Part shown: piece by piece, positions 52,671 to 61,560 of the stretch
Layout of the letters: each line of letters starts with the position of its first letter
Numbering within the stretch: the first letter of the stretch is position 1
Source of the DNA: Cohnella cholangitidis
GTDB lineage: Bacteria; Bacillota; Bacilli; Paenibacillales; Paenibacillaceae
Direction: 5' to 3'
Length of the DNA: 64,000 nt
Assembly: GCF_014107495.1 (NCBI RefSeq)
Contig: NZ_CP041969.1
Location: forward strand, 5,691,501-5,755,500
The notes under the pieces: generated by a model
The model's database searches: none
Seen by the model: the letters and a program-made list of their open reading frames with translations, nothing else
What the model was told of the DNA's origin: nothing
Made by a program: the position numbers and the translations under genes

Positions 52671-53190
52671 ATTCGCCGGAATCGTGCTTGTATTGTTCGC
52701 GGGGACGATGATCGGCTTTTTGCAGGCCGCTCGTTTCGCCGCCCGTCCGCGGCAAATTCGCGAGCTGCTTCACGCGCTGCAGCGGCTGGAAACGGAAATC
52801 AGCTACGGTCAAACCCATCTGCCGGAAGCGTTGAGCCGCATTTCCAGAATGGTTCCTCATCCCCTTTCTTCGTTGTTTGCCAGCATCGCGGAATCGCTTT
52901 TGGCGGATTCGGCGGAAACCGGCGAAACCGTCAGGGAGTGTTGGGAAAAGGCGATTAACGCATATTGGCCGACGACGGCGATGAAGAAGGCGGAGAAGGA
53001 AGCGTTGCTGAGATTAGGCTCCACGTTAGGAGGCAGCGGGCGGGAAGACCAGCTTAAGCACATCCGGCTCGCCGCGATCCAATTGCAAGCGGAAGAATCG
53101 TCGGCGCGCGACGAACAGTTCCGCTACGAGAAGCTTAGCAGAAGCTTGGGGATGCTCGGAGCCGCGCTGGTCGTGATTCTGATGATTTAG
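52663..53190 (+). CDS. spoIIIAB: stage III sporulation protein AB
   Basis: 175 residues: N-terminal membrane segment (FAGIVLVLFAGTMIGFLQAAR), a helical GspF-like domain (IRELLHALQRLETEISYGQTHLPEAL) and a C-terminal membrane segment (LGAALVVILMI). Polytopic helper of the feeding-tube complex. Overlaps spoIIIAA by eight bases. Confidence 0.93.
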   Translation: MLKFAGIVLVLFAGTMIGFLQAARFAARPRQIRELLHALQRLETEISYGQTHLPEALSRISRMVPHPLSSLFASIAESLLADSAETGETVRECWEKAINAYWPTTAMKKAEKEALLRLGSTLGGSGREDQLKHIRLAAIQLQAEESSARDEQFRYEKLSRSLGMLGAALVVILMI

Positions 53191-53211
53191 TTTGTTTAGG
53201 AGGCCATAGCG

Positions 53212-53415
53212 ATGAACATCGACATCAGCACCATATTCCAAATCGCCGGCATCGGCATCATCGTGGCGATGATTCATACGGTGTTGAAGCAGATGGGCAA
53301 AGAAGATATGGCACATTGGGTGACTCTGATCGGCTTCGTGGTCGTTCTGTTCATGGTCGTTCGGATGCTTAACGATCTATTCCAGGAAATCAAAACGATA
53401 TTCCTGTTCCAGTAG
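53212..53415 (+). CDS. spoIIIAC: stage III sporulation protein AC
   Basis: 67 residues with two membrane segments (IFQIAGIGIIVAMIHTVLKQMG and WVTLIGFVVVLFMVVRML); short loop GKEDMAH between them as in B. subtilis. AGGAGG precedes the ATG. Membrane component of the channel. Confidence 0.95.
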   Translation: MNIDISTIFQIAGIGIIVAMIHTVLKQMGKEDMAHWVTLIGFVVVLFMVVRMLNDLFQEIKTIFLFQ

Positions 53416-53424
53416 GTGAAGCGG

Positions 53425-53814
53425 GTGGACATACTCCAGATTGTCGGTATCGGGTTTCTGGCGACCGTGCTCATCCTCGTCATCCGCGAACAAAAGCCGA
53501 TGTTCGCCTACCTGCTCTCCGCTTTCGTCGGCGTCGCTATTTTCTTGGCGTTCGTCGGGAAAATCGACGACGTGATCTCCGTGCTGGAGGAGCTCGCGGA
53601 CCGCTCGGGCATTCCGACCATCTATCTCAAGACGATGCTGAAAATCATCGGAATAGCTTACATAGCGGAGTTCGGAGCGCAAATCGTAAGAGATGCGGGG
53701 CTCGAAAGCATCGCGACGAAAATCGAATTCGCCGGCAAAATGCTCATCTTGGTCATGGCGGTGCCCATCATCAGCGTCATCGTCGAAACGGTGCTGAATT
53801 TGTTGCCGGCTTGA
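53425..53814 (+). CDS. spoIIIAD: stage III sporulation protein AD
   Basis: 129 residues, about four membrane segments, starting DILQIVGIGFLATVLILVIRE. GTG at 53425 is preferred over GTG 53416: AGGTGA at 53413-53418 is then six bases upstream, and the N-terminus lines up with the B. subtilis protein. It follows spoIIIAC by nine bases. Confidence 0.93.
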   Translation: MDILQIVGIGFLATVLILVIREQKPMFAYLLSAFVGVAIFLAFVGKIDDVISVLEELADRSGIPTIYLKTMLKIIGIAYIAEFGAQIVRDAGLESIATKIEFAGKMLILVMAVPIISVIVETVLNLLPA

Positions 53815-53839
53815 CGGATGCGAGGACGGGAGGGTGAAC

Positions 53840-55084
53840 ATGCTTCGGCAGACGGGAATAGAGAAACGGCTTATGATTCTGCTGTTCGTGCTCATGTCTT
53901 TTGTTCTCATGGGAGAGTCCAGCGTATTCGCGGAACCGGGCGCGTCCGCAACGTCGGCGGCGGAACCGGGGCTTAACGAAGCGGGAAATTTGTCCGGCGA
54001 CTTGGCCAAGCAGCAGAGCGGGGACGTCGAGCTCGGGGAGATCCAGAAGTACTGGAACGATCTGAAAGGGGAGTACGGTGGTTATTTCCCGGAAGGAAAG
54101 CTGCCGGAGTTGCGTCAGCTCATGTTCCCGCAAGGCAAAGAGTGGAGCGCCAGCCAAGCCATGACGGGACTCGCGAAATTTTTCCTGCACGAGGTGCTCT
54201 ACAGCGGCAAGCTGCTGGTGACGATCGTGCTGCTTACGGTATTTACGATGTTGCTGGAGACGATGCAAAACGCGTTCGAGAGAAACGCGGTAAGCAAAGT
54301 CGCCTACGGAATCGCCTATTTGGTTCTCGTCATCTTGGCGGTAAACAGCTTTCGTACCGCAACCTCGTATGCCGGGGAAGCAATCGAGAAGATGGTGCAG
54401 TTCATGCTGGCGATGGTGCCTTTGCTATTGACCCTTCTTGCGGGTACGGGAGGGATCACCTCGGTAGCCGTGCTCCACCCGCTCATCGTTTTTATGATCC
54501 ATACGGTGGGCACGTTCGTTCATTTGGTCGTGTTTCCGCTCTTGTTCTTCTCGGCAGTCCTGCATTTGGTTAGCGCGATTACCGAGAGGTACAAAGCGAC
54601 ACAACTGGCCAATCTGTTGCGCAACGTCGGGATCGGGGTGCTGGGCATCCTGCTTACCGTTTTTCTCGGAGTGCTGTCGGTGCAAGGGGCGACCGGCGCG
54701 GTTACGGACGGAGTCGCGCTTAGAACCGCCAAATTCGTCACCGGAAATTTCGTTCCCGTCGTCGGGAAAATGTTCTCGGACGCAACCGATACGGTCATGT
54801 CGGCCAGCTTGCTCGTCAAGAACGCCGTCGGTTTGACCGGAGTCATCGTCTTGCTGTTCCTGTGCGCTTTTCCCGCTTTGAAAATATTGACGCTTGCCTT
54901 GATCTACAATCTTGCGGGGGCGGTTATGCAGCCCCTGGGAGATACTCCGATCGTGCATTGCTTGCAAACGATCGGCAAGACGCTGATCTACGTGTTCGCG
55001 GCTCTCGCTTCTGTCGGATTGATGTTCTTCCTGGCCGTAACGATTATTTTGACGGCGGGCAACGCCGCACTCATGATTCGCTAG
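53840..55084 (+). CDS. spoIIIAE: stage III sporulation protein AE
   Basis: 414 residues. N-terminal signal sequence (LMILLFVLMSFVLMGESSVFA), an extracytoplasmic stretch (about 25-110), and seven or so membrane segments to the end, which is the SpoIIIAE layout. ATG at 53840 sits behind GGGAGGGTG; a GTG at 53834 is inside that site. Confidence 0.93.
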   Translation: MLRQTGIEKRLMILLFVLMSFVLMGESSVFAEPGASATSAAEPGLNEAGNLSGDLAKQQSGDVELGEIQKYWNDLKGEYGGYFPEGKLPELRQLMFPQGKEWSASQAMTGLAKFFLHEVLYSGKLLVTIVLLTVFTMLLETMQNAFERNAVSKVAYGIAYLVLVILAVNSFRTATSYAGEAIEKMVQFMLAMVPLLLTLLAGTGGITSVAVLHPLIVFMIHTVGTFVHLVVFPLLFFSAVLHLVSAITERYKATQLANLLRNVGIGVLGILLTVFLGVLSVQGATGAVTDGVALRTAKFVTGNFVPVVGKMFSDATDTVMSASLLVKNAVGLTGVIVLLFLCAFPALKILTLALIYNLAGAVMQPLGDTPIVHCLQTIGKTLIYVFAALASVGLMFFLAVTIILTAGNAALMIR

Positions 55085-55104
55085 GCAAGGGAGGTGGGCG
55101 ACAG

Positions 55105-55860
55105 ATGGGATTAATGGAGGGGCTGTCCGACTGGCTTCGCCAAATTATCGCCGTCATCTTGCTCGCCGCGCTTATCGATCTGCTTCTGCCCAATCGCACT
55201 ATGCAGAGATACGTCAGGCTAGTCGCCGGATTATTCATTCTCTTGACGTTGGCGACCCCGATCATGAATTGGATCAAAGGCGATTTTACGAGCGAGCTTG
55301 CCGCGGGACTTCAGTCCGTTGAACAAAACCCGCAAGGAGCCGGCGACCAACTCGCCATGATCGAAGAAGCGGGAGCGAGGCTGCGCGACAAGCACCAGAT
55401 GCAGGCTGCAGAGCTCGTATCGTCCAGGCTTGAGGCCTCCATACGGAACGAGGTAGAGCAATCCGAGCAACGCGAAGTACGAAGCGTAGACGTCCAATTG
55501 GAGCATGGGAAGGACGGCGCGCTGAACGTAGCCAAGGTGGTTGTGCTGCTAGAACCCGAAGAGGCCGTTCCCTCCCGGACTTCCCTATCCTCGCCCGTCC
55601 GGGAGGTAGATCCGATTGCGGCCGTTGACGTTCAGGTCGACGTAAAGGTTTGGTCGGACGAGTCGCAAGCTTCAGAAGCAACGGAAGGGGAGGCGGATCG
55701 TGCTGCGATGGCAAAGGAACAAGAACAAACGGAGGAACAGGTTGATCGCGATACCCGCTTGCGAATCTCGGCTATGATCGCGAGCCGCTTCGGGGTGGCG
55801 GTTCGCCTCGTCGAAGTTAAGCTGCCTTCGGCTGTCGCGGAAAGCGGCAACGGATCGTAG
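55105..55860 (+). CDS. spoIIIAF: stage III sporulation protein AF
   Basis: 251 residues: two membrane segments (IIAVILLAALIDLLLP and YVRLVAGLFILLTLATPIMNW) and a soluble ring-building-type domain facing the intermembrane space. The C-terminal part has a long Glu/Gln insert (ATEGEADRAAMAKEQEQTEEQ) before the last strand (MIASRFGVAVRLVEVKL), making it longer than the usual 200 or so. ATG at 55105 follows GGGAGGTGG. Confidence 0.9.
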   Translation: MGLMEGLSDWLRQIIAVILLAALIDLLLPNRTMQRYVRLVAGLFILLTLATPIMNWIKGDFTSELAAGLQSVEQNPQGAGDQLAMIEEAGARLRDKHQMQAAELVSSRLEASIRNEVEQSEQREVRSVDVQLEHGKDGALNVAKVVVLLEPEEAVPSRTSLSSPVREVDPIAAVDVQVDVKVWSDESQASEATEGEADRAAMAKEQEQTEEQVDRDTRLRISAMIASRFGVAVRLVEVKLPSAVAESGNGS

Positions 55861-55905
55861 TCGTTCGTTTGCCAGAAACTAGTCCATTCACATGGGAGGT
55901 GCGAA

Positions 55906-56553
55906 ATGGCAAAGTGGCTACAGCAACTGGAATCGTTCATCGGCGGCGGCTCGGGCGGACCGCGCAGAGTCAAGGCGTTCCGGTGGCTCGTGTTGATCGG
56001 ATTGATCGGCGCAGCCCTGCTCCTCGCGGCTTCCATGTTGAATGTCAAACCGCTGGATCCCGCTAAGGATCCGGATCTGTCTCCGCCGCGCGACGAGGAT
56101 ATTCCTCAGCAAGAAGCGTTCATGGGAAGCGTAGAGAAGAAAGGGACTTCCTTCGCGGACATTGAATCCGAATACGAGGGCAGGCTGAAGGAACTGCTGG
56201 AACGGATCGTCGGGGTCGGGACGGTGGACGTCTTGGTAACGGTCGATTCGACGGAAGAAACGGTCGTCCAGCTCAACGAGAAAATGGTATCGACGATCAC
56301 GGACGAGACGGATCGCAACGGGGCCAAGCGGCATATTACGGATATCTCGAAGGACGGCCAAGTCGTGTTGTACGAGGTGTCGGGCAGTCAATCTCCAATC
56401 GTCGTGAAGAAGCTTAAAGCCCGTATTCGCGGGGTTCTAATCGTGGCGAAGGGAGCGGAGAACGCTACCGTTCATAAACTTATCGCCGAAGCGGTTTCCC
56501 GCGGAATCGACGTGCCGATTCATCGAATATCCGTCGTGCCGCGCAAATCATAG
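55906..56553 (+). CDS. spoIIIAG: stage III sporulation protein AG
   Basis: 215 residues: short cytoplasmic head, one membrane segment (WLVLIGLIGAALLLAASML), then a ring-building domain (ELLERIVGVGTVDVLVTVDSTEE; GVLIVAKGAENATVHKLIAEAV) that in B. subtilis forms a 30-mer ring in the intermembrane space. GGAGG precedes the ATG. Confidence 0.94.
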   Translation: MAKWLQQLESFIGGGSGGPRRVKAFRWLVLIGLIGAALLLAASMLNVKPLDPAKDPDLSPPRDEDIPQQEAFMGSVEKKGTSFADIESEYEGRLKELLERIVGVGTVDVLVTVDSTEETVVQLNEKMVSTITDETDRNGAKRHITDISKDGQVVLYEVSGSQSPIVVKKLKARIRGVLIVAKGAENATVHKLIAEAVSRGIDVPIHRISVVPRKS

Positions 56554-56592
56554 CGGCAAATCAAATGATACGAAATTGGGAGGAATGGAAAA

Positions 56593-57261
56593 ATGAACAA
56601 CAAACGCCAAACGATATGGTTGGTCTCGATGCTTAGCTTGATGGTGATTTTGTCCGCTTACTATTTGTTCACAGAGGATGCCCCGACGAATTCGACCGGT
56701 ACGGAAGCTACCCAATTGCTAGATGAAACGGGCAAAGCGGCCGCCTCGTCCAATCCGGAGGGGGTTACGGTAACGGAGGAGGAGCCTTTAACGGACGAAC
56801 TTGCAGGGGTGAATTCGGACGGAACAAGCGGCGGGATCGCTTCGGGGGAAGGTTCCAAAGGAACCGCGCCCGACGACGAAACCGTGCTTAAAGGAATCAA
56901 CAACGCGACCGGCCACGAGCTGATCGACAAGATCGCGTTGGAAGAACAGATCAAGATTAGCAAATTGTCGGAAGAATTGTACGCGAAAATAGCGAGCAAC
57001 TCCAAGGTCAGCCAAGAAGAGGCGACAAGCGCGGCGGAAGAATTGGATCGGCTGGAAGACAAGGATTTGCGAATTACGAGCCTGCAGGAAAAATTGCTTC
57101 AGGAATACGATAACGCGGTCGTTTCCGAAGTGGATACCAATTTCAAGGTCATCGTATTGAGCGACAAGCTGGAGAAGAAGCAAGCGATCGGAATCATCGA
57201 TTTGGCTACCAAAGAGCTTAACGTGACGCCGGATCGCGTAACGGTGCAATACGTGAAATAA
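56593..57261 (+). CDS. spoIIIAH: stage III sporulation protein AH
   Basis: 222 residues: one membrane segment (TIWLVSMLSLMVILSAYYLF), a low-complexity linker, and the ring-building domain (about 130-222) that binds forespore SpoIIQ to close the channel. The linker (ELAGVNSDGTSGGIASGEGS) is Gly/Ser/Glu-rich. GGGAGG precedes the ATG. Last gene of the spoIIIA operon. Confidence 0.94.
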   Translation: MNNKRQTIWLVSMLSLMVILSAYYLFTEDAPTNSTGTEATQLLDETGKAAASSNPEGVTVTEEEPLTDELAGVNSDGTSGGIASGEGSKGTAPDDETVLKGINNATGHELIDKIALEEQIKISKLSEELYAKIASNSKVSQEEATSAAEELDRLEDKDLRITSLQEKLLQEYDNAVVSEVDTNFKVIVLSDKLEKKQAIGIIDLATKELNVTPDRVTVQYVK

Positions 57262-57296
57262 TGATTTCCGATACCGAGACGCGCGACGAACCGAAG

Positions 57297-57353
57297 CGGG
57301 GAGACGGTCCCGAAAGTAGATTGCAACTCTACTTTCCGGATGTCTCCCCGTTT
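57297..57353 (+). terminator. long hairpin ending the spoIIIA operon
   Basis: CGGGGAGA and CGAAAGTAGA on the left pair with TCTACTTTCCG and TGTCTCCCCG on the right, with a small internal loop, then TTTGTG. T-run is short. Confidence 0.65.
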
Positions 57354-57414
57354 GTGCGTTTCCCTGCCTGCTTTAAGCGGAAGATGGCATAACTCTTTCC
57401 ATTTCGGTCGATTA

Positions 57415-57423
57415 TGGTATAAT
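57415..57423 (+). promoter_or_regulatory. extended -10 promoter of accBC
   Basis: TGGTATAAT (TGnTATAAT form); the -35 region is poor, which extended -10 promoters tolerate. The leader before accB is about 60 bases. Confidence 0.6.
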
Positions 57424-57488
57424 AGTTCCGTTATGGGATCGAACATGCTTTCTTTAGACGGGGAATCCCGAATCAAGGAGTGACCGAG

Positions 57489-57976
57489 ATGTTTAAGCTG
57501 AGCGAAATTAAAGAATTGATCAAATTAGTAGACCAAACTACCGTACATGAATTGGAAATTGAGAACGAAGGTATGCGGTTATCGATTCGCAAACCGGGTC
57601 GCACGGAAGTCGTTAACGTGCAAACGCCCCAACTTTCTCATACATACCTGCCGCCAGTACAGACAGCCGTGCAAGCGCCTGCGGTTGCCGCCGCTCCCGT
57701 TCCTGAAGCGAAAGCTTCGCCGCGGATCAATCCAATCTTCACCGTATCGTATCTCCGATGGTCGGAACCTTCTATCGTTCTCCGTCTCCGGATGCATCCG
57801 CTTTCGTGAACATCGGAGACAAAGTATCCGACAAAACGGTCGTATGTATTTTGGAAGCGATGAAGTTGATGAACCCTTTGGAAGCCGAAGTGAAGGGCGA
57901 GATCGTAGATATTCTCGTGGAGAACGGACAGCTCGTCGAATTCGGCCAACCGCTATTCCTAGTGAAGCCGGAATAA
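57489..57976 (+). CDS. accB: biotin carboxyl carrier protein of acetyl-CoA carboxylase, frame broken
   Basis: Carries biotin between carboxylase and transferase in fatty-acid synthesis. The first part (FKLSEIKELIKLVDQTTVHELEIENEG, then an Ala/Pro linker) is in one frame from ATG 57489; the biotinyl domain (NLHRIVSPMVGTFYRSPSPD through EAMKLMNPLEAEVKGEIV) continues in another. The switch lies at about 57725-57736 and equals one missing base. With it restored the protein has about 162 residues, normal for the family, with biotinyl-Lys in EAMKLM. No slippery heptamer is seen. AccB is essential in relatives, so a sequence error is likely. AAGGAG precedes ATG 57489. Confidence 0.85.
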
Positions 57977-57995
57977 TCCCGAGGAGGATGTCATT

Positions 57996-59381
57996 TTGAA
58001 ATTTAATAAGATTTTGGTCGCTAATCGCGGCGAAATCGCGGTTAGAATTATCCGCGCCTGCCGGGAACTGGGAATATCCACCGTAGCGGTATATTCCGAA
58101 GCCGACCGGGAATCGTTGCACGTACGATTAGCAGACGAAGCCTATTGCATCGGACCGACAGCGTCCAAAGACAGTTATTTGAACTTGACGAACATTATGA
58201 GCGTTGCTACGTTAACGGATTGCGACGCCATTCATCCGGGATACGGATTCCTTTCTGAAAACGCCGATTTCGCGGATATCTGCGAAACTTGCAATATTAC
58301 GTTTATCGGTCCGTCGTCGGTCGCGATCAGCCGCATGGGAGACAAGTCGGTTGCCAAGCAAACGATGAAGGACGCGGACGTGCCCGTCATACCCGGATCC
58401 GACGGCTTGCTCGAGGATCTCGACGACGCGATACGCGTTGCCCGCGAAATCGGATATCCGGTCATTATTAAAGCGACTGCCGGCGGCGGCGGACGCGGAA
58501 TTCGGATCGCGGAGAACGAAGAAATGCTCGTTCGCGAGATTACGACCGCGCAACAGGAAGCGGAAAAAGCTTTCGGCAATGCCGGCGTATATCTCGAGAA
58601 ATATTTGACGGGCATGAAGCACGTGGAAATTCAGATTATCGCCGATAAGCACGGCAACGTCGTGCATCTAGGCGAACGCGATTGCTCCGTGCAACGTCGC
58701 CGCCAGAAGCTGGTCGAAGAAGCCCCGTGCTCGATCATGACGCCGGAACTGCGCAATCGGATGGGGCAGGCTTCCGTACGGGCCGCCAAAGCCGTCAATT
58801 ATTCCGGAGCGGGCACGATCGAATACTTGTTAGGTTCCGATGGGAATTTTTACTTCATGGAGATGAACACCCGTATTCAGGTAGAGCATCCCGTGACGGA
58901 AATGATTACCGGGATCGACCTGATCAAAGAAATGATCGCCGTTGCCGAGGGCGCGCCGCTTTCCTTCAAGCAGGAAGACGTGAAGTTCGACGGATGGGCG
59001 ATCGAATGCCGCATTAACGCGGAAGATTCGGAACGCAATTTCATGCCTTCCGCCGGTCGAATCGGCTTCTACTTGCCGCCGGGCGGTCCGGGAGTACGGG
59101 TTGACAGCGCTGCTTATCCGCAGTACGTGATTTCTCCCCATTACGACTCCATGATCGCGAAGTTGATCGTTTGGGCGCCGACGCGCGACGAAGCGATCGC
59201 AAGAACTCGCCGCGCGTTAAGTGAATTCATGGTAGAGGGCGTGAAGACGACGATTCCGTTCCACATGAAGCTGATGAACCATCCGATCTTCAACAAGGGC
59301 ACTTTCGATATTAAGTTTTTGGAAGAGCATGATATTAACGGCGAGAACGAAGCTTCGCCTGAGAACGGTTCTTCGAACTAA
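57996..59381 (+). CDS. accC: acetyl-CoA carboxylase, biotin carboxylase subunit
   Basis: ATP-dependent carboxylation of biotin on AccB. 461 residues, ATP-grasp fold: FNKILVANRGEIAVRIIRACRELG, IHPGYGFLSENADFA, KATAGGGGRGIRIAENEEM, EKYLTGMKHVEIQI, ERDCSVQRRRQKLVEE and FMEMNTRIQVEHPVTEM. TTG start at 57996 with GAGGAGG upstream, 19 bases after accB. Confidence 0.96.
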   Translation: MKFNKILVANRGEIAVRIIRACRELGISTVAVYSEADRESLHVRLADEAYCIGPTASKDSYLNLTNIMSVATLTDCDAIHPGYGFLSENADFADICETCNITFIGPSSVAISRMGDKSVAKQTMKDADVPVIPGSDGLLEDLDDAIRVAREIGYPVIIKATAGGGGRGIRIAENEEMLVREITTAQQEAEKAFGNAGVYLEKYLTGMKHVEIQIIADKHGNVVHLGERDCSVQRRRQKLVEEAPCSIMTPELRNRMGQASVRAAKAVNYSGAGTIEYLLGSDGNFYFMEMNTRIQVEHPVTEMITGIDLIKEMIAVAEGAPLSFKQEDVKFDGWAIECRINAEDSERNFMPSAGRIGFYLPPGGPGVRVDSAAYPQYVISPHYDSMIAKLIVWAPTRDEAIARTRRALSEFMVEGVKTTIPFHMKLMNHPIFNKGTFDIKFLEEHDINGENEASPENGSSN

Positions 59382-59494
59382 TTTCAGGCCAAGCGTTTGT
59401 CATAATAATCCGGGAATGCTATATTTATAAGTAGTGAAGGCGAATGCTCGGACTTACTTAGATCTGCTCCGGGTATGTGGAGGTGGAACTACGC

Positions 59495-59902
59495 ATGGAA
59501 ACGATAGCTCCGGATTACGAACGGACGGACATGGGCACCATTGAGATCGCGCCGGAAGTCATTGAAGTGATTGCCGGTCTAGCGACTGTGGAAGTCGATG
59601 GCGTTGCGGGCATGAGCGGTGGACTTTCCTCTGGAATCGCTGAACTGTTGGGACGCAAAAATTTGTCCAAAGGCGTTAAAGTGGAAGTCGGGCAACGCGA
59701 AGCCGCTGTTGACGTATCGATCATTGTCCAATATGGACGCCGGATTCCGGAAATTTCAACCGAAATTCAACGTAACGTCAAACGCTCGATCGAGACAATG
59801 ACCGGATTGAATGTTGTTGAAGTCAACGTACATATACACGACGTTCACTTCAAAGCGGGCGACAAGCCTGAAGAAGATGAATCGCATGTACGTGTCCGAT
59901 AA
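59495..59902 (+). CDS. Asp23/Gls24 family protein (YqhY)
   Basis: 135 residues. The Asp23 core is clear: GTIEIAPEVIEVIAGLATVEVDGVAGMSGG, VDVSIIVQYGRRIPEISTEIQRNVKRSIETMTGLNVVEVNVHI. In B. subtilis yqhY lies at the same place and its loss becomes harmful through acetyl-CoA carboxylase, so it is tied to control of that enzyme. ATG at 59495 has GGAGGTGG upstream. A terminator-like hairpin separates it from amaP. Confidence 0.9.
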   Translation: METIAPDYERTDMGTIEIAPEVIEVIAGLATVEVDGVAGMSGGLSSGIAELLGRKNLSKGVKVEVGQREAAVDVSIIVQYGRRIPEISTEIQRNVKRSIETMTGLNVVEVNVHIHDVHFKAGDKPEEDESHVRVR

Positions 59903-59960
59903 TGATGTGACCGCAACCTGATTTCCGCGGGAACGGCATAACCTCCGGTCTGCGGATGAC

Positions 59961-60008
59961 GGCCCTCTGACGAGAAGTTCCTTCAGGGAACTCTCGCAGA
60001 GGCCTTTT
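59961..60008 (+). terminator. terminator of the acc-asp23 unit
   Basis: GGCC-TCTG and GAGAAGTTCC on the left pair with GGAACTCTCGCAGAGGCC on the right (small mismatches), then TTTTTC. Confidence 0.7.
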
Positions 60009-60117
60009 TCGCAATCCCGGAGGACATTTTCTTGTCGGTAACAGTTCATTGCTTAGCTTCGTGATCAAAAGATGACTTTTTGAACTACCTCTATGAGGAA
60101 ACAGGAGGGCTCTAACG

Positions 60118-60681
60118 TTGGCTAAAGTGTTGGACAGGCTGCTTCTATTTTTGTACAGCGTCGTCATCGGGATCGCATCCATTGTGGCAATCGTGGCTGC
60201 CAGCGGCGGGTTTTCAGAGGAATGGCTGAAGGAAGTCGTATCCGATTTTACCGGCGACGTGCGTGCAGTTCAGGGCTCGGTCATCGGGGCCGGTATTATT
60301 CTATTGCTCCTAAGCATTAGATTTTTCGTCGTTTCCGTTCGCCGGGACGGCAATTCCGCACCGTCTATCAATCAACGGACAGAGCACGGCGATATCCGGA
60401 TTTCCGTGGAGACGGTCGAGAACCTCGCTCTCAAGGCGGCATCCAGGACACGCGGAGTGAAGGACCTGCGCGCTCGCGTAAGGGTGTCCGAAGCCGGGCT
60501 TGGAATTTTGATTAAGGCATTCGTAGAAGGAGAAGGCTCTATTCCTACGATGTCGGAAGAGATGCAGCGCACGGTGTCGCAGCAGATCGAAGAAGCTACG
60601 GGCATCCCGGTCGCGGAAGTGTCCGTATTCATCGCGAACGTCACGCAAGCGCCTACTACCTTTAAAAGCCGTGTAGAATAG
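60118..60681 (+). CDS. amaP: AmaP-like alkaline shock response membrane anchor
   Basis: 187 residues: two N-terminal membrane segments (LLLFLYSVVIGIASIVAIVA and VIGAGIILLLLSIRFFVVSV) and an Asp23-like soluble domain (ISVETVENLALKAASRTRGV; SQQIEEATGIPVAEVSVFI). In Staphylococcus AmaP anchors Asp23 to the membrane; the Asp23 protein encoded just upstream is the likely partner. TTG start at 60118 after GGAGGG. Confidence 0.85.
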   Translation: MAKVLDRLLLFLYSVVIGIASIVAIVAASGGFSEEWLKEVVSDFTGDVRAVQGSVIGAGIILLLLSIRFFVVSVRRDGNSAPSINQRTEHGDIRISVETVENLALKAASRTRGVKDLRARVRVSEAGLGILIKAFVEGEGSIPTMSEEMQRTVSQQIEEATGIPVAEVSVFIANVTQAPTTFKSRVE

Positions 60682-60697
60682 GAGGGGACGACCGCCA

Positions 60698-60928
60698 ATG
60701 TGGAAAGACTGGTGGGAAACCTTCGGGGGGAGAATCGCCGGCGTTGCGGCAGGCCTTCTGTTCGGCATTATTTATTTGATTAGCGGATTTTGGGACATGC
60801 TTTTTTGCGCTTTGCTCATTGGCATCGGATATTGGATTGGAAAGCACAAGGATGAACGACGCGGACCTGTATTGCCGTTGGATAAGCTGACGGAATGGGT
60901 GAACGATCGTTGGCCTTGGTCACGATAA
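60698..60928 (+). CDS. DUF2273 small membrane protein
   Basis: 76 residues: two hydrophobic segments (IAGVAAGLLFGIIYLISGFWDMLF and LLIGIGYWIGKHKDE) and a Trp-rich amphipathic N-terminus. DUF2273 proteins accompany amaP and asp23 in many Firmicutes. Its ATG is 16 bases after amaP, so the two are one unit. Confidence 0.85.
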   Translation: MWKDWWETFGGRIAGVAAGLLFGIIYLISGFWDMLFCALLIGIGYWIGKHKDERRGPVLPLDKLTEWVNDRWPWSR

Positions 60929-61098
60929 TCCCTGTGATGTTCTTGCCCAGGCAGGAACGGTGGAGCTTTCGCAAGCTCCGCAGTTTCCGATGGAAGAGAG
61001 GCTCATGGGTTTTTTTGTTTTTTATAGTTAGCAGCCTCTAATCGCAACATAATAAATCGGGATTAGGATTTAACGATTACGATCGTTCGGGAGGAAAC

Positions 61099-61560
61099 AT
61101 GAAGCGCAGACTCGCAAGGGAAATCGTGGTACAAAGCTTGTACCAAATAGAGATGAACGGCGTGACCGGCGATGAGGCCGTCAATATCGTCATGGAAGAA
61201 GCTCGTCAAGACAACGAGATCGGAACCGATGTAGCAGAACTGAAGAGCATCGATGCGTTTACGCGCGAATTGGTGCAAGGCGTCAAGGACAAGCAAGAGA
61301 TTATCGACCAGAGCCTCGTCGTTTATTTAACGGGCTGGCAAGTGGAACGCTTATCCCGAGTGGATAGGCAAATTTTGCGTTTGGCCGTATACGAGCTGAT
61401 GTTCCGCAAGGAAGTGCCCGCTAAAGTCGTCATTAACGAAGCCATAGAATTGGCTAAACATTTCGGCTTGGAAGAGAACGGGAAGTTCGTAAACGGGGTA
61501 CTCGGACGGATGTTGAGAGAAAGAGAAGAAAACCAAACGCAGGAGGAAGACAAACAGTGA
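61099..61560 (+). CDS. nusB: transcription antitermination factor NusB
   Basis: 153-residue all-helical protein that binds boxA RNA with NusE during rRNA antitermination. KRRLAREIVVQSLYQIEMNG at the start and YELMFRKEVPAKVVINEAIELAKHFG..FVNGVLGRM at the end are the family signatures. GGGAGG precedes the ATG; the stop overlaps the folD GTG by four bases. Confidence 0.95.
   Translation: MKRRLAREIVVQSLYQIEMNGVTGDEAVNIVMEEARQDNEIGTDVAELKSIDAFTRELVQGVKDKQEIIDQSLVVYLTGWQVERLSRVDRQILRLAVYELMFRKEVPAKVVINEAIELAKHFGLEENGKFVNGVLGRMLREREENQTQEEDKQ

Noticed and set aside
57725..57760. Programmed ribosomal frameshift in accB
   Set aside because: No slippery heptamer or downstream structure was visible; two other genes in the window have one-base breaks, which points to sequence errors.
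60952..61020. Terminator between the DUF2273 gene and nusB
   Set aside because: GGAGCTT-TCG-CAAGCTCC is a good hairpin, but the T-run lies about 30 bases further on and the stem between is unconvincing.
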